From Sclerurus mexicanus (Eukaryota > Chordata > Aves > Passeriformes > Furnariidae), in NCBI GenBank assembly GCA_013396755.1, contig VWZF01007074.1:66674-130673 (forward strand): a DNA stretch of 64,000 nt, written 5' to 3'. Under the pieces are notes generated by a model. The model was not told the origin of the DNA, did no database searches, and worked only from the letters and a program-made list of their open reading frames with translations. Numbering within the stretch: position 1 is the first letter of the stretch; the number at the start of each line of letters is the position of its first letter. This document shows positions 1 through 14,360 of this stretch, piece by piece. The position numbers and the translations under genes were made by a program.

Positions 1-3000
1 AGCAGGCCCTTGGTCTAGCTCAGTATAGCAATGTTTGTATTTTCACCTCTTGCCCTGTTTGTCAGTTTTGGGAACATTTACATGACTTCCCTTAGGAACA
101 ATCCCTTGTGAGCTATTGAAATTATGCAACACTGATAGAATGGAATTCTTCCAGCCCCCCAAAAACCCACTTGTACACCTACATTTTCAGTCTATTTCTG
201 TAAAGTACTCGTGTGTCAGACACATCCGTCAGGGAAGTCCTTTATCTTCTTCATATTCTGAAAAATGCATTCTAGTTTGCAAGTATTATGTACAAAGGAA
301 GTGGTGATGGCAGTAAATGCCAGCTGCTGTTTTCCTTTACACCAAATAAAGGGTTTTCTTTTGCAAACAACTGGCAGGCCAATATTGCAGGAAAACTAAG
401 TTTTATTTTTCTTTTAAAAACAATACAATGTTTTTGTAAATCATAGACACAGTTACTTAAACTAAGGTACAAACAGAAACCAAAAATCACTTAATTGAAA
501 GGTATCATCTGAATTTTTAAGTGTCAGCTGTTCAGTTGTTACTTAAAGCAACAGGGTGGTGGATCAGAGAAGAAAGACATGTCCTTGTCTTTGAAAAGGT
601 TCACAAAAACTTCAGACCTGATAAGAAAGACATTTTACCTCTTCAGCAGCGGCTTGCTCTGTAAAAAAGTTAATCAAACAGAGGTTTGTTTTCTTGGAAA
701 TGGCATTAGAGATTAAGGCTTGCATTTTGGGCAGTATTTGAGTGTGAATCATATTGTTCATAATGAATCATGGATAGTTCATCAGATTAGAAATGAGCAG
801 ATATGGGGGTTTAACAACAGGTTCTTGGGGTTTGGAAGGTATGATAAGCAAAATAGTGAGTAAAAATGATCAATTTCAGAATAAACTACTCTCCCATGGG
901 ACATTCCTAGGCCTGGCAAAATGGATAAATTGCCATCAGAGCAGCACCTTTTGGAAAGTGGGGGCAGGAGCACTGACTGTGTGTCTCTCCATTTGATTAA
1001 AAATAACTTTGCTTTAACTCCTTTCACAATGCAGAGAATCTGAAAGTCCCACAAGTGTATAAAGCCCCATAGCTTTTCTGATTTTAACAGAATATTATTC
1101 AATGCTACTCTGGGCTCATCTGCCCTGCAGATTGTAAGGGACAAAAGTGACTCAGAGAAACAACAGGAAAGGGAGCAGAGCCACAGAAAGGCCAGGATGC
1201 ACTTGGGCAGCCTGGGTTACGTCAGCAGGATGAGGTAGAGGAAAAACAAGCAGATTCATTATGTGCAATGCCATAAAAATATCCAATTGCATTTTGAATG
1301 AGCCTGTGCACATTTTATAAATGTGACTTTTTATAAAATTGTTGGGTATCAACATATTGGTTGGGCAAGGGAGATAAGCCAAAAATACATGTTATTGCAA
1401 ATTAACTAGTATAGCAATAGTAAATGCCAGTACCTTATCAGTGTAACTATTTGTGAGTTGGTGGGGCTGATTCTGAATACAAAAAAGCTTCTGATATTAA
1501 GAAAGTTTCAGTCCAGGATGCTGAAAAGGAGTTTGCCTTGCTTATGGCCAGAACTGTTATGATTAATATTTTGCTGGAAATGATAAATTGCAAGAAGAGC
1601 AACTTGTTTTAAATGAAAATTAAATATGGAGATATTTCAGTTGCCCTTTGCTCCTTCTAACCATAAAGGTCAAAATTTCTGAGCTGTCAGTGGAAATTGA
1701 GGTGTCATTGCAATGACTGTGGGTGTTCCTTTGAGACTTACAGTACAGGCTTCTATAGTTGTTAATCATTCATTGTCATTGCTGCAAATTGTGTCCACCA
1801 CAAGCAATTGGCTTTGCAACACCAATAAATCCATCTGCCCACCTTGCAGGAAGCAGTTTTTGGTGCCAAGTTTGTATAGAAAGACTCTTGGGTTTAAACC
1901 TCATGTCTGTCCGACAGACTGGGAAAGGAAGGAACTGCTAATGAGAGCCCCTGAATGTGCCATTATTTCCATAAAAAAATAAGAAAAATGAAATGCAGAA
2001 ATGCCTCTTTAAAGCTTATTCCATAATATTGGCTTTTCTCCTGCACAAGTACTAAAATTTACATCTAATTTCAATAATTATTGAAACTGATATTAATAAT
2101 TAAATAAACTGAAGCTTAATGATCTGCTAAGCAATGAATTACTACTAGACCATTGCCCTCAACACCAAGAAATGTAACTGAACAGATGGCTTAGCAGTGG
2201 TTTTTCCTTGTACAGCTGACAGCAGAACGGCTTTTTTTCACTGGAAGGAAGCAAAACCTAATTTTTGAAAATACAACTCCTCAGAGACATATAGTGTTTA
2301 CATATTTTATAGAAGTATCTGCTCCCTACACATCTAGGGAAATTACCATTACTTTTCTAACACCTTTTCTTAGTTTTTAGTTTTGCTTTTGGTGTTTTGG
2401 TATTTTCCTTTCAAAATTAGAGACTTTATATCAAAAGGAATAGTACGATAAATGTATTTCTTTTAAAAGTAAGGGGTAAAAAATCCTCTGTTTGACCATC
2501 TCTTTTTTCTTTTCTTGAGATCTCCATTTTATCAACAAATGGGGCTAATTTGATTCCCAAAGTGCAAAGCATTGAATTTTTAGTAAGATGAGCATCTTGC
2601 TTAAGTTAGCTTGTTGCCTTGCCTTTGGTCATTTAATACAAATTCTGGCACTGAAGACTCAAGGGCAGATGTGCCATGGATTAGCTGGGGTCAAACTACT
2701 GGAAAAACAGAGTTACATCATTCTGACCAATCCATTGATTAGAGGTCACTTTAAATCAACAAAAGGAACAATTGTTTAGGAATAATACAATTATTGGGAA
2801 ACAAACAAAAAATATTCTAAAGAGGGATCTTTCATATGTAGTTGGTTTTATTTTCAACTGGAATGGTCAATTATGAATAAATAAATCTTTGTGAGTTTGG
2901 GTTTTTCCTGTCACAGTAAAAAATATCTTTTCTGTTGGTTTTGTAATGAAAACTTTAGGCAGCTAATGAGAAAAAATGTTTTATTTGCTTTACACATCCT

Positions 3001-3654
3001 CTAAAAAAGGGTACATTGAGATGCATTTAAGACAGTATTTATCTTAAAAAAACCCAACCAAACAAACAAAAAAACCAAAAGGGCAAATACATTCCTGTTG
3101 TCAATTAAAACTGGTTGAAATCAGCTTCATATTTTTTCCAATAATCAGTGCAAAATGGGTAATTAACATCCTTCTTTAGTCCCCTAAATACACTTATATG
3201 AACCTTGATTTCTACTCCTAGTTCTGGCAAAACCATGCAAGGAGTTTTAGTATTTTAAAGCATTTAACATGTCTACATGGCTTACACAATTCTATTTCAA
3301 TTTAATTATTTTCAGGCTTTCAGAACCAAAAGAACAAGTAGGAATTCATGTCTCTGAATAGTTTAGGACTATTCAGAAAACACACAGTGAAATGCAAGAC
3401 AATTTGTGTTTCAGATCTTGGGACAAACTGTAGTGAAAAATTTAACCAACCTATTCTTCATTAAAATCAAACCAGAAGGTCTCAGCAAATTAGTAAGTGC
3501 AAAGTTTTCTTTTGGTTTTGCATCTGATTCTAAAATTTGCATTAAAAACACATTAACATGTATAAAAAGGTATGGAACATGGAGAAAAGAAATATATGCC
3601 TTTAATGGGAATATGGACAACAGTCTTATGTACAAGGTATGATTCTTGCAGTTG
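1..3654. other. Unassigned AT-rich DNA, no gene seen
   Basis: I see no gene, no recognisable exon and no clear transposon here. Open frames are all short (120 codons or fewer), occur on both strands and have no recognisable domain. The only local structure is an A/C-rich low-complexity tract near 3,043-3,080, of the kind that recurs through the window. This is unique intergenic or intronic sequence as far as can be judged by eye. Confidence 0.6.
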
Positions 3655-3730
3655 TCCTGTGTAGGGCCAGGAGTTGGACTTTGATGATCCCTATAGGTCC
3701 CTTCTAACTCAGAGTATTCTATGATTCCAT
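3655..3730 (+). mobile_element. CR1 LINE, 3'-terminal fragment
   Basis: This is a short, 5'-truncated copy of the CR1 non-LTR retrotransposon, reading on the plus strand. It shows the conserved 3' end: a GTTGGACT...GATGATCC block, then AGGTCCCTTCTAACTC, ending in TTCTATGATTCCAT. CR1 copies are normally truncated at the 5' end by incomplete reverse transcription, and this one keeps only the last 75 bases or so. It has no coding sequence. Some divergence from the usual bird consensus suggests an old copy. Confidence 0.85.
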
Positions 3731-6700
3731 AATTTAATAATTTGCTTGTATAATGCCATTCAAGCTATAAAACTTGCAAAAAAATGTGAAGGAAAATCTT
3801 CATTCTAACTTGCATTAACAGACTTCAAGAGGCTTCAGTTCAGTATCAACTGAACAAAGTTTTGGGTGCGCTACTGGGTCTGATGTGGGAATCCCCTGGT
3901 TCCTTCCTATTGCAGGGCATCCTGGCAAACCCTGCTGAGAACAGTCCCATAAAAGTCTTTGGCAGCTTCAGTCTCCCTGTCTTGATTACCTTGGGATCTT
4001 CTCTTTTCCCTCATTTCCCATGAAACCCTTGAGACTATATTATAGACAAGTACAGCCTCCTGAGGAGAAGTCCTGAGCAACTAAGGATGGAAAGCCAGGC
4101 TTTTACAGGAGGCTGGAAAACATCAGAAACACATAAAAAAATTTGCAAAATTGCTAGTCACATTTTCAAACAGAAGGCAAAGTTTACAAAGTTTATGAGT
4201 TTTCAGTGATAAAATGTGAGAATATACCCTACTGCTTGGAAGATGAGGTATCAGGTGACTGGTCAGTGAAGCAGTGGAGTCACTCTATGAACACTCTTAG
4301 GCATAAAAATGCTGATGAAGAGCACTGAGGAAAATCAGAATTTATTATTCAGAATCTGGCAGTCAATTAAGGTTTAATTTGCTGCCTTCAGCATAGACAA
4401 TCCAAATTCATCAGCATTTAAGCCAAGTGCCAAGTCTTGTAGGACTTTCCCACTGACTTTTTAAAATCACGGTGACCTAACTGGAAATGATGAGCCAAAC
4501 ATTGATTGCAAACTGTGAGTTTAAGAGAGGAAAACAGGCTGTCAACCTTACAGAAACTTCAATAATACACTAGATGTTCTTGCTGGCTGTAATTTTGATG
4601 ATACAGTGTCAGTAAAAACACCTGTGAGTCTAAAAATCCAAGCACTTCACTTTGTTTCTTTCTTTTAATGTGTTACTGATCACTCTAATTGGAGAGCATA
4701 AAATCTAATCCAAATTCCCTTTAAAAAGAGAACTATTCTATTCCATCACTTATTGCCAATGAAGATCAGATTTACAGCAAAACACAACACAATTTTTAGA
4801 AAGTCTTGTCCTGAACAGTGTCCAGAATACAGGCCACCATGGTCTCAGGCCTCTCCTGATGCTAATTCCAGTATCAGCATTGCTCATATCTCTTACACCA
4901 GTCAAAGCAGGCTGCAATGGGGCTGCCTCTGAGCCAGGTTGTGTGTTAATATTCAACCTCTGAAGGCTCCCATTTTGATTCTATCAGTTCCCCATCTCCA
5001 TCATACCTGCACTTTATTGTCATGACAAGTCAGATATTTGCATCTGTTTTTGACTCCTGAGACCCCGTGGGAGCAGCCGTCATTTGGTTCGAAGCCATGG
5101 CTTTGTTTTGGCTCACCAGTCGAGCAATTCACATTTTAGTTCTGGTTTGTCTTTGATGATTACACACGGAGGCCAAATGCACTGCTGAGAATTAAAAAAT
5201 GAAACCTGTATACTGAGGTTATGATGGAAAAGGCAATGCAGGGTCAAGTACAGCTGTTAGAGAGGAAAGGCAATTGAACTCAAAGGTAAAATGAGTTCCT
5301 ATATATTTTTATTTTTTTTCTTTGCATCGCTTAACTTTATAAAATATAAACTGAAACACATTGTTCTCTCTTATGCTCGGTCTCAGGGTCTCTAAAGCAA
5401 GTGTACACCTTTGCAGATGGAAGTGCTGCTGTCAAATGTTGTCCTCAGAAGCAGAACTGTTTTATTTACGATAATTGAAGAAAAATGTTTCTGACTGGAA
5501 AAAAAACACTTTCAAGATAGTATAAATCTTAACAAAACAGAAAATTCTCTTTGAGATCAAAGTAATTAGAATTGTCATTGTTATTCTTTAACAGTGTAAG
5601 TATTGGTTTTAATATAAGTGAGACGAGACAGAAAAAATATCATCTACATCTGGTGGATATAGCATAAGAACTGCCCATTATATTATATATTACTATATTG
5701 TGTATTTATTTGTATAAATATAGTTACTACATATATAGTATAGTGCATATATATAATGTTTTATTATAACATAACTACCTATTGGGTGGAGTAGTGGTTT
5801 TCTCAGTAAAGAAATGAGATAAATGACTATCATAGAAATTAACAAAATGTCCAACATGCTCAGTCATAATTATCCCTTTCTCGTTTCTTCTCCTGTTGGT
5901 GTGTCCTGTTTGGTTGTCATTTAAGTTGCAAGTGCAGAGAAGAAAATATTGTCCCTATTCACTCTTTCTTGTTTCATTTCCAATTTTGTTATTTTCAGTT
6001 GGAAATCCATTCTGAATCTTTACTATGCAGTATTAGAACATTAAAGAGATGCAAGAAGAGAAATTATCTATCTTGTCATTGCTACAGATATACTTATCCT
6101 TCTTCTTTCATTGTATTTCTAACTAAAAGATTAAAATAGATTATCTATTGGGATTGTCTGGCCTTAAAAACAGATAAAACATAAGAATTTCTCTCTCAAA
6201 ATATCTGGTAGCCTCCAGTGCCATACCTGTACTTTTATTTAAGAATCGAAGGAAGCAAAAAGCTGCCTGTGTGGTTAAAAAGCTTGGAAGCATACTTTCC
6301 CTAAAGCACTTCTGTAAATCTGTCCCAAGGCAAAGGAAAGATATTCACTATGCAAGAACACATGTTGGCTAAACATCTCACTGGCTTCTGATGGGCATGA
6401 TTCAGTGTTTTGTGAAAATTGTGATCACAGCACCTCATTCACTCATTTTTTCTCTACAAGCAGAAATTACAGAGCCAGACTGTCTCACAGGACACAGTCT
6501 TTTTTTTATACTCAAATGTAGAGTGTTTTTTAACAATATGTACCAAGCAGGCAGTTCTAGAAATAAAAGGGGTCCTGAGATATTCAAACAATCAAGCAAC
6601 AAAATCTGGAGTATTTCTTTATCTTGCAGAACATTGGATACAAGAATAAACACCATCAGCAATGCCAACTGTTGAACAACTTCTCTGTGATTGCTCTATT

Positions 6701-9700
6701 CAAAAACAGCTGCATTCCAAGTCACAGGACTTGCATTATCACGACTACCTGAACATGATTCAGATCTATGCTGAAACCTGTGCTGCCTTTCATAACACTC
6801 AATAATTCAAGTTACCTGTAAAATGTGGCATTGCTAAATTGTTCATGTTTTACCAGGAAAGAAGCAAAAGAAACAGGGACTTAGGATTTCAAGTTTCAAT
6901 TCACAGAGAATGAAACACATCACTGTATGCCTTGGAATGTATGGCAACAGCCTGTTGTGACCAAAAACCTTCAGTTTTCACAGTGGAATACTTTAGTGTC
7001 AATCCATTAGAGTTGAAACTGACTTGTTCACTCAATTTTATTTCACGTGTTAGTGCTTTTTTTCACAGTCATGACGCAGTCCCAGAAGAATAGGTAATGG
7101 ACACTGCAATTTTTTAGGGCTACATCAGCTTGCTCTTAAAGGAAAGGGTCCTAAGTAATACTAATTTTGTGTCTAACTCTTGCAAAATCAACAAATGCCT
7201 CTTTATTTGTAAAAGTAAAACAAATAAATCAAGAAAAACAGGGAATATAAAAGCAGAAAAGTTGCCAAATAGAATGCTTTCGCATCAAGAGGCTTTTCAT
7301 AAAATGGCTTTAATGGAAGTCCAAGCCTTCTAAGGTTGGTGGCTTTCAGTATGCAATGCCACTGATAACCACCTTATCAACTAATTCCTTAGCTTGTAAA
7401 ATGCACTTTCAGTGAAAAGCACTACATGACCAATTTGCCAGCCTGCAAAAATCCATCACAAGCTTGTAAAAGCTGTCCACTCCCTAATGATTGATGGACT
7501 TGAATATTTTGTTTTCAGAGAAGCCAAGTAGGTGTTCATGTTAGGGCAGAAGGGCAAAGTGATAAAGACACAGAGTTAAACTGTGTCTTCTCAGGAAGGA
7601 TTTACTCCTTTGTTGTCACTTCATTATTATTCAGTTATTATTTTATGGTCCTTGTCAATATATATTTTTTTCCTGATGTCATGTTTTGTAAAGTGTAAAC
7701 TGGAAAGGAATTAACTTAGAAAACTCAAAAAAAGGAAAGGCACTGTGAAAAACACACACTTTTAAAGCCACACACTTGGTCCTGTCTTTTCTTACAATGC
7801 CTGTAATTAGTTTTTGTTATTAAATAATGAAAAATAATGAATAACGATGTGTGTGCCAAATTTAACAAATATTACAGAACAATAGGTTTCATGAGTAACA
7901 CAGGTTACCTCTTACAATCTTCATCTGTGTATAGTTACCTAAAAAGGTAAATTTCTTGTCTGAATCATATCCTTCTTTGTATGTTTCACTCGCCTTATTG
8001 TGTACAGTTTCTGTATAAATGACACATAAACTCTAATTCTGCAGGAGCCTTCTCCTACAGAGGAGGAAAAACATAACTTTTTTTTTCTTTTTTTTTTAAT
8101 AAACTCCCTACTGCTGCCACTTCTAGGATATTATTTCTGGAGTATGCTATAATATGTTTGTAAGTCTAGAGTTATACTGTGTTGACTCCAGATTAAAAAA
8201 TTAAGCAGTGTATGGAATGAACAGATGGCAGTAGGGAATTGGGAGATTTTTGCCAGTAAAAGGTGAAGTTTTTATACTAGCTGACTAATCATTTTACCGA
8301 AATACTTGAAAATGTTGCTTATTCAGAGGAAACTGGGAATACCCAAAGAAAGCAGAGAACAAGAAAGCCAGAACAGAACAAAAGTACCTTTAATTAAACT
8401 GAGTGCTTGAGTGTTTACCCAGGCAGAGATCCCAGTAGCTGAAGGTGCCTCTGTGCTTCATATGCCTCTTTTGACTTAAAGTACCATGAAAGTTCTGCAT
8501 TTCTGAAGCAGAAAAGGTTTCAGGATGAATAGAGAAAGGAAAAGAAACACTGAAAGTTCCCACAACTCCTCATGTGAGGGTGAAGTGTCCTCTGCAGTAA
8601 TTCCTCCTCAGATGGTGTGTCTTTCCAGGGCAAGTCAACATGATTAGGACTAGGTAAGTATGGGAAAGAAAACTTTTAATTGAAAAAAAAAAAAAGGTTA
8701 CACTTTCATGGCAAAGGAGATTAAGAATCATCTGCCTGCCTTCTCAGATAGTAAGAAAACAAAATTTTAAGTATCTCTAAAACTTCATGAAATGCTGTAA
8801 AATATTGATTGAAACTTTCTGACTGTAGAAGCAACCTTGATCTGCAAGACTATATGGAAAGAATGCCTGCGGGACACTGAACAAAGTGAGCTGCAGAAAG
8901 CTCAAATTAAACTTAGCCTAACAGAGAATTATGTGACATACACGAAACTAATTGGATTTAGTCTTCTTTGCTTGTGCTTAACATGTCTTTTTGGTTTTGC
9001 CCCCATTTTTGCAGAGTTCTTGACTTTACAACTCTTATTTTGTTAAGAAGCTATCTGCAAAGTATTTTAATTGTGAGGGTTTTGAGGCTTGAACTTTTGC
9101 TCTCTGTGAAGCAATTAGGAAGAAGAATTTATGTGGAAAATATTATCTCTTTGGCTTTCGCTGATGTTTTAGCCCAACAAAGACATTTTCTTAACAACAT
9201 GACCTTGCTGACGATAAATATGGGGCTTAGTTTTATGCTGGTGTCATTCAACTGGACAAAGTGGAAATTTTTAAATTCTAAAGTAACTGCAATGATTTAC
9301 ATCAGAAAAGGACAGACTCTCCCTTCTAACACAGTGCTGTAAAAGACTTGGGATCTTCAAGAAGGCATGGAACAAACAAGTGAAGCACAACCAAAAAGTG
9401 AAGTATGTTGAACCCCTGTTACAACAGAGCAGATGAATAATGCTGTTTCGGGAGGTTTCTTACAAATTGATCTCCTACTTACCCCAACAGAGAGCAAAAA
9501 GCCTTGATCAATAAACAAGCATAAAGGTGACAGTGTTGCCCCATGTTCCGTTCTTCCAGTAGTCACAGCAAAGCTGTATCCCACACAGTGAGTTTCAAGG
9601 CACCAGAGGTAGAAATGGGTTGTGTATCTAGTGCCAGAGAAACAAGTTCATGTTCAGTGTCAGCAATGGTAAAGGCAGGGACCACGAGGAGGGAATGAGT

Positions 9701-9966
9701 GGGAGTGCTGAGAGTGAATAAAAGCATTTGTTCTCTTCCTTGATCCAGTAACTGTACAAAACCCAGATTGCCACTAATCCATAAGGCTTCAGAAAATTAG
9801 CTACATGTCAAGAACCTTCGAACAGTTTAGCAACATCTTGTACCATTATTCTTCCAGGGTAGTCACCCTGCAGAAAAGCACAACGAATCCTCCCTCTTGT
9901 TCAGTCACATTGTCATCTTCTGCTTCACCAGAGCAGTAGCAAAACTCTGCTTTTGTGCTAATGAAG
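3731..9966. other. Unassigned AT-rich DNA, no gene seen
   Basis: No gene or clear mobile element is visible. Around 5,680-5,770 there is an AT-rich, partly palindromic stretch, and near 8,080-8,100 a T-rich run. A block near 5,040-5,290 has even composition, few simple repeats and a few CpGs, and could be conserved non-coding DNA, but I have no comparison to prove it. The longest open frame here (124 codons at 8,968-9,342, plus strand) has no recognisable domain and I do not call it a gene. Confidence 0.55.
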
Positions 9967-9986
9967 TCTCTCTCTCTCTCTCTCTC
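9967..9986 (+). repeat. (TC)10 microsatellite
   Basis: Ten uninterrupted TC dinucleotide units. A short perfect run like this is likely to vary in length between individuals. Confidence 0.95.
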
Positions 9987-12462
9987 AGTAAAGTCTTCCC
10001 ATGGTTTTGTTAAAAGGAAATCTGATTCATAGCGTAAGTATGGAGTGCCTAAAGAAAGCCCTGGGTTTGATTTAAAATGACCTGAAATGAAAGTCAGGAA
10101 ATCATAAGGATTAAAAAGTTAGAAGAAAAAAAAAGAGAATTAATGAGAAAAAAGAAAGTAGAAATTTATATGGAACTTGCCAAAATCCATTGCTTCCTGG
10201 TGATATGTGAAGCATTATGTGGTTACTCAAGAAACTGAAGAAAATTGATTCTGCACATACACATATACCCTACACTCCTCCATAGCATCCTAGAGCTGAG
10301 GGAATTCAGCCATGTGAGAAGAAAGAACCACTTGACTTCAGCAAGGTCTGCAGTCAGCACAGATAAGGCACATTAAACAGACTCTGGTTTTCCCTGGCCC
10401 AGTCCTGAACTCTGAGCACAAAGTCAGTTTGGCTTCTCCATTCCCTCCCACTGTGGTCCCCAGCACAGGGTGCTGGTGTCTGTTGTCCAAATATTACAAA
10501 GGACAGCTGAAAGGCTATATGGCATGTTTTTGGGGGATTTTGTTTTTTTTTTCTACTTTTTTTTTCATCACTCCTTGTCATTACCTGCAAAGAAAGATAG
10601 CAGTCTCTGGCCAGACCCTTTTGCCTGTTTCTGTTCCATTCACATTAACATGGTTGAACAGGGACACACATGATTGACTGTGTGTTTTTGACAGGGATGT
10701 TGTAACTATGGAGTTGAAACTGGCAGAAACATCATGGGTCAAGAAACAAAATCCTATAATCCCAGTTATAAATTCCACCTAGTTCTATCCTACAGTCACC
10801 AGGTTTTCTGTCCTCAGCTCTATTAGGAAAGCTATTCTGTGACCTTCTTCGACAATTAGACATCATCCTCTAAATTGCTCCTAAGCTTTTCAATAGCCAG
10901 TTGATACCCATTTGTTCTTGTGCCAACAGTGTTCTTCAGTTTGAATCGTTCTTCTGCTCTCCCTCCTTCCCTACTCACTGCAACAAGTGCCTAATTAATA
11001 TGTTGAGATAAAATGCCAAGAATGTGCCAAATCCCTTCATGCTGAACTTAAGATTCCTCTGTTTGGGGTTTCTTTTTCATTTTCTAGAGACTTGTTGTGT
11101 CCTGAAATCCCCCATTTAGTTGTGTACTGTTAGCTTACCCTTTATGACCCATAATGCTCCCTTGGGTGTTCTGTCTGTTTAGAGGTGAGATGAGGTAAGG
11201 CTAGAGCTGGCATGGAAGTTGGAAGGTGGATGAGCTGTGGCAACTTCAAAAATGCGAAATGACTCATAACATATGGGCCAGAATGGGCCAGAGGAGGAGC
11301 AGCATTTCTCTGCTGAAGTGTTCTTCCCTTCCCACCTTCATAAAACTTCTTGGTGATGCTTGTGCTAGTTCAGAGTCTCAAGACATACAACTGACAGTCT
11401 TTAGGATTTTCAAAATCTTCCTTTCTTGACCCTTCCCTAATTGAAATCTTGCTGGCTCTTGGAAGGGTAGTGAGAGTGAAATAGACATAATTATCTCACC
11501 TCATCAGCTGTGGTATTGTGTGCAAGGGACAGGGAGGCTGTCATTTACAGGACAGCTGACAGCTTTCCATCTGCACTGAGTCTGAGTCAGATGAAATACA
11601 GAAGTCAGACTAAGAGAGAGAAAAAACAGCATGTGACCTGACATCTAGAGAAAACAGTGTCTGTGCATGCAAATCTGCATCATTTCAGCTGAGTTTAGGC
11701 CCAGATAAATTATTATTCCTGATATGGGCGTAACTTCATGATGTATAACAAGTGTATGCATTGTGCCAGTTTCCATGGGTGCTGGATGAAAGCATCTACC
11801 TCTTTTCTCTGGCACATTATAGAGGCAGCTGTGAACCCTGAGTCATGACTAGGGGTGCAACTGAAAAGCTTTATCTTCACTACAACACATTTTGGAAAAT
11901 AAGACTTAACAATCCCTGTGCTAATGCTCCAAATAGAAGTCACAATGTACTGCTGTCACTTGACGTACTAGCCCTTAGTACCTGTAGCACCTCTTATGCC
12001 ATGCCAGGTGTGGTCAGGTGTCAATGAGATATTTTGATTTTCTTTTTTTTTTTTAATCTTCTTATTTCATTATATTTATAGATTGATCGGTGAACTGAAG
12101 TAGCTGAACATACTCACAGAAACACTTGGCATCAGTTCAAGCAAAGCAGCATGAAGCTGAAGGAGGTCTGGAAAGGGATGTGTTTGGGCAATACCTCAGT
12201 TGTAAGACAAGTAATGGATCCTGTGAAACCATGTTCCTGGGTTCTGAATTCACTTTAGATGTGGCCCTTGCCCTGTGCTTCATTTCTTCACCTACAGGAA
12301 CAGTGACAAGCTCTTTCCCTCTTCAAAGGAATGCTGTGATAATCAGAGAGCGTTAACTGCTTGGATATGATGAGGATGGAGGTTAAATGTCCACGTGAAA
12401 AACAGGAGAATGCAGAGAATTACAGTGACTCTTCCTCCCAGTACACCAAGATAAAGCTACAG
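9987..12462. other. Unassigned DNA, no gene seen
   Basis: This is unique AT-rich sequence with a T-rich stretch at about 10,535-10,565 and another at 12,040-12,055. I see no coding region, RNA gene or dispersed repeat that I can name. Confidence 0.5.
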
Positions 12463-12598
12463 GGGGAAAAAAAACACACACACAAAAAACCCAAAAAACA
12501 AAACCTAACAAACAAAAACCTAAACCAACCAACAAACAAAAGCCCAAACAACAACAAAAACAAACCACATAACAAGCACAACCACAACAAACCACCAA
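12463..12598 (+). repeat. A/C-rich low-complexity tract
   Basis: About 136 bases made almost wholly of A and C on this strand, with units such as AAAC, CAAA and ACAACA and hardly any G. The strand asymmetry is strong. The tract makes long open frames in both directions (for example 84 codons at 12,361-12,615, rich in K, N and P), which are products of composition and not genes. A second, shorter tract of the same kind lies at about 12,785-12,832. Confidence 0.85.
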
Positions 12599-14171
12599 GT
12601 TTTCTTCTTACATGAGTTATTTCAAAACAGTTTGAAAACTTTGACTTTTGTATTATTGTCAGTGACTTACATTTAAAAGTGTCCTGTTTACTCTGCATTG
12701 AAAGTAATAATCCTTATGATCATTCAAATCACAAAAAAACCAAGCAGATGTGCTGGGCCGTAAAGACAGAAAATGGTTTGACATGTTAAAAAAACCAAAC
12801 AAAACAAAACAACAAAATAAAAGACAAAGAAATGTGAAAAAACCCCCTCTACACTGAAAACAGATTGCCACATGATTAATGCAGTGTGGAATTTAGCATG
12901 TACACAATCAAAAGACATAATGTGTTTAGCTCCATTATAGTATAATCAGCAAGAGACTGGTTTTGTCACCCACCAAGTGTATTTAACTTTATTAGTATTT
13001 AACACTTTTCTCTTTTACACTCGGTCTGTTCAGTTAAGTACTTGAAACACCTCTGAAAATACAACAGATTGTGGGCTGTGAAAGGAAGCACACCTCAAAA
13101 ACCACAGAAAACTCTTGACTTAAATTAGTAATGATGTAAATTCATTCAGCACCAACCTCTGCATAGCGACTTGTCCTTCTTTCCACACTCCCCATACACC
13201 CAAATATAATATACTTTAAAAAGTTAGCACTACCCTGAAGGAAATGTACATTTCCAGACACAAAGCAGTTAACGGGGGTGTTCTTTTTGTGCTGGAGGTC
13301 TCACTGCTTTAACCTAGAACACACACAGAGCTTTCTCCTTTTCAGAGATCAGACTGTTAGCAGTACAGAAAGGACCTGCAAACCCACCTCATGTAAACTT
13401 GGCTCAGCATGAGAGTCATGTCCATCTTTTTGGTGATGGGTGAATAAATAGATGATGTCTTGCCCTAAGCCAAACACACAGTGGAATGGAGAGAGAAACA
13501 GAGAAAGCTGCAAAAGAACAAAGAACTTTATGGATTGGATGGTTTGAAATAATGTATGTGGAAAAAGGTGCAGAAAAATTATTTAAAAGTTTGGAGTTTC
13601 ATACACCCTTGTGGAGGCTTGAACAGTTTTGTCATGAGTGACTTGAACACAGAGCAGGACCATTCGCACCACCAGAGAGATTTTCCCCACAACTTTGCAT
13701 GTGACCTCCATCCCCTTGCAAACCTCCATTGCCTCTTCAGACCAGGTCACATTTTTCTGAGTTGCCTTTCTGTGCTTTTTGTATTAATGATCACTCTCTT
13801 CAGTGAAGACCACACTGAACAGCACCCAGCCTGTGGTTTTTGAGGGGTGTTTCCTTTCACAGCCTACAGTTTTCCTATATTTACAGAGACATTTCATGTA
13901 CATAACTGAGAAGGCTGACTGAAACACAGAAAAGGGTTAAATTCAGCACAGGAAAACATTTGAAGTCTTTCCATAAACCAGAAAAGAAGAAAATGAGTTA
14001 GAGAAAAGACCAAATTCAGTACAGATTTGTATACTGTGACATTGCCTTGCATGAAGCAACTTTTAAAGGGTACTGATAAATTCAATATCAGCATTTCCCA
14101 AGAACTATAAAAAAATAATGTTAAAGTAGCAAAATGTCACAAGGAGATACAAGCCCAGATATATCCACTGA
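12599..14171. other. Unassigned DNA, no gene seen
   Basis: Apart from the short A/C-rich run at 12,785-12,832, I see no gene, RNA or recognisable repeat. The 95-codon plus-strand frame at 13,556-13,843 has no family resemblance that I recognise. Confidence 0.5.
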
Positions 14172-14360
14172 GTTAAACACTGGAACAGGTTGCCCAGGGC
14201 AGTGGTGGAGTCATCATCCCTGAAGGGATTTAAAAGATGTGTAGATGTGACACTTGGGGACATAGTTTATGGGTGGGCTTGATTGTGCTGGTTTAACAGC
14301 TGAGCTCTATGATCTTTAGGATTTTTTCTGACCTAAATGATTCTGTAATACTGTGATTCT
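14172..14360 (+). mobile_element. CR1 LINE, 3' UTR fragment
   Basis: This is a 5'-truncated CR1 copy on the plus strand. It begins at CACTGGAACAGGTTGCCCAG, a block typical of the last few hundred bases of bird CR1. It runs through CTGAAGGGATTTAAAAGATG and ends with TGATTCTGTAATACTGTGATTCT-like terminal repeats. It retains no reverse-transcriptase reading frame. Several substitutions relative to the usual family sequence indicate an old insertion. Confidence 0.9.

Noticed and set aside
12361..12698. Overlapping K/N-rich and C/F/L-rich frames on both strands
   Set aside because: Both are translations of one A/C-rich low-complexity tract.
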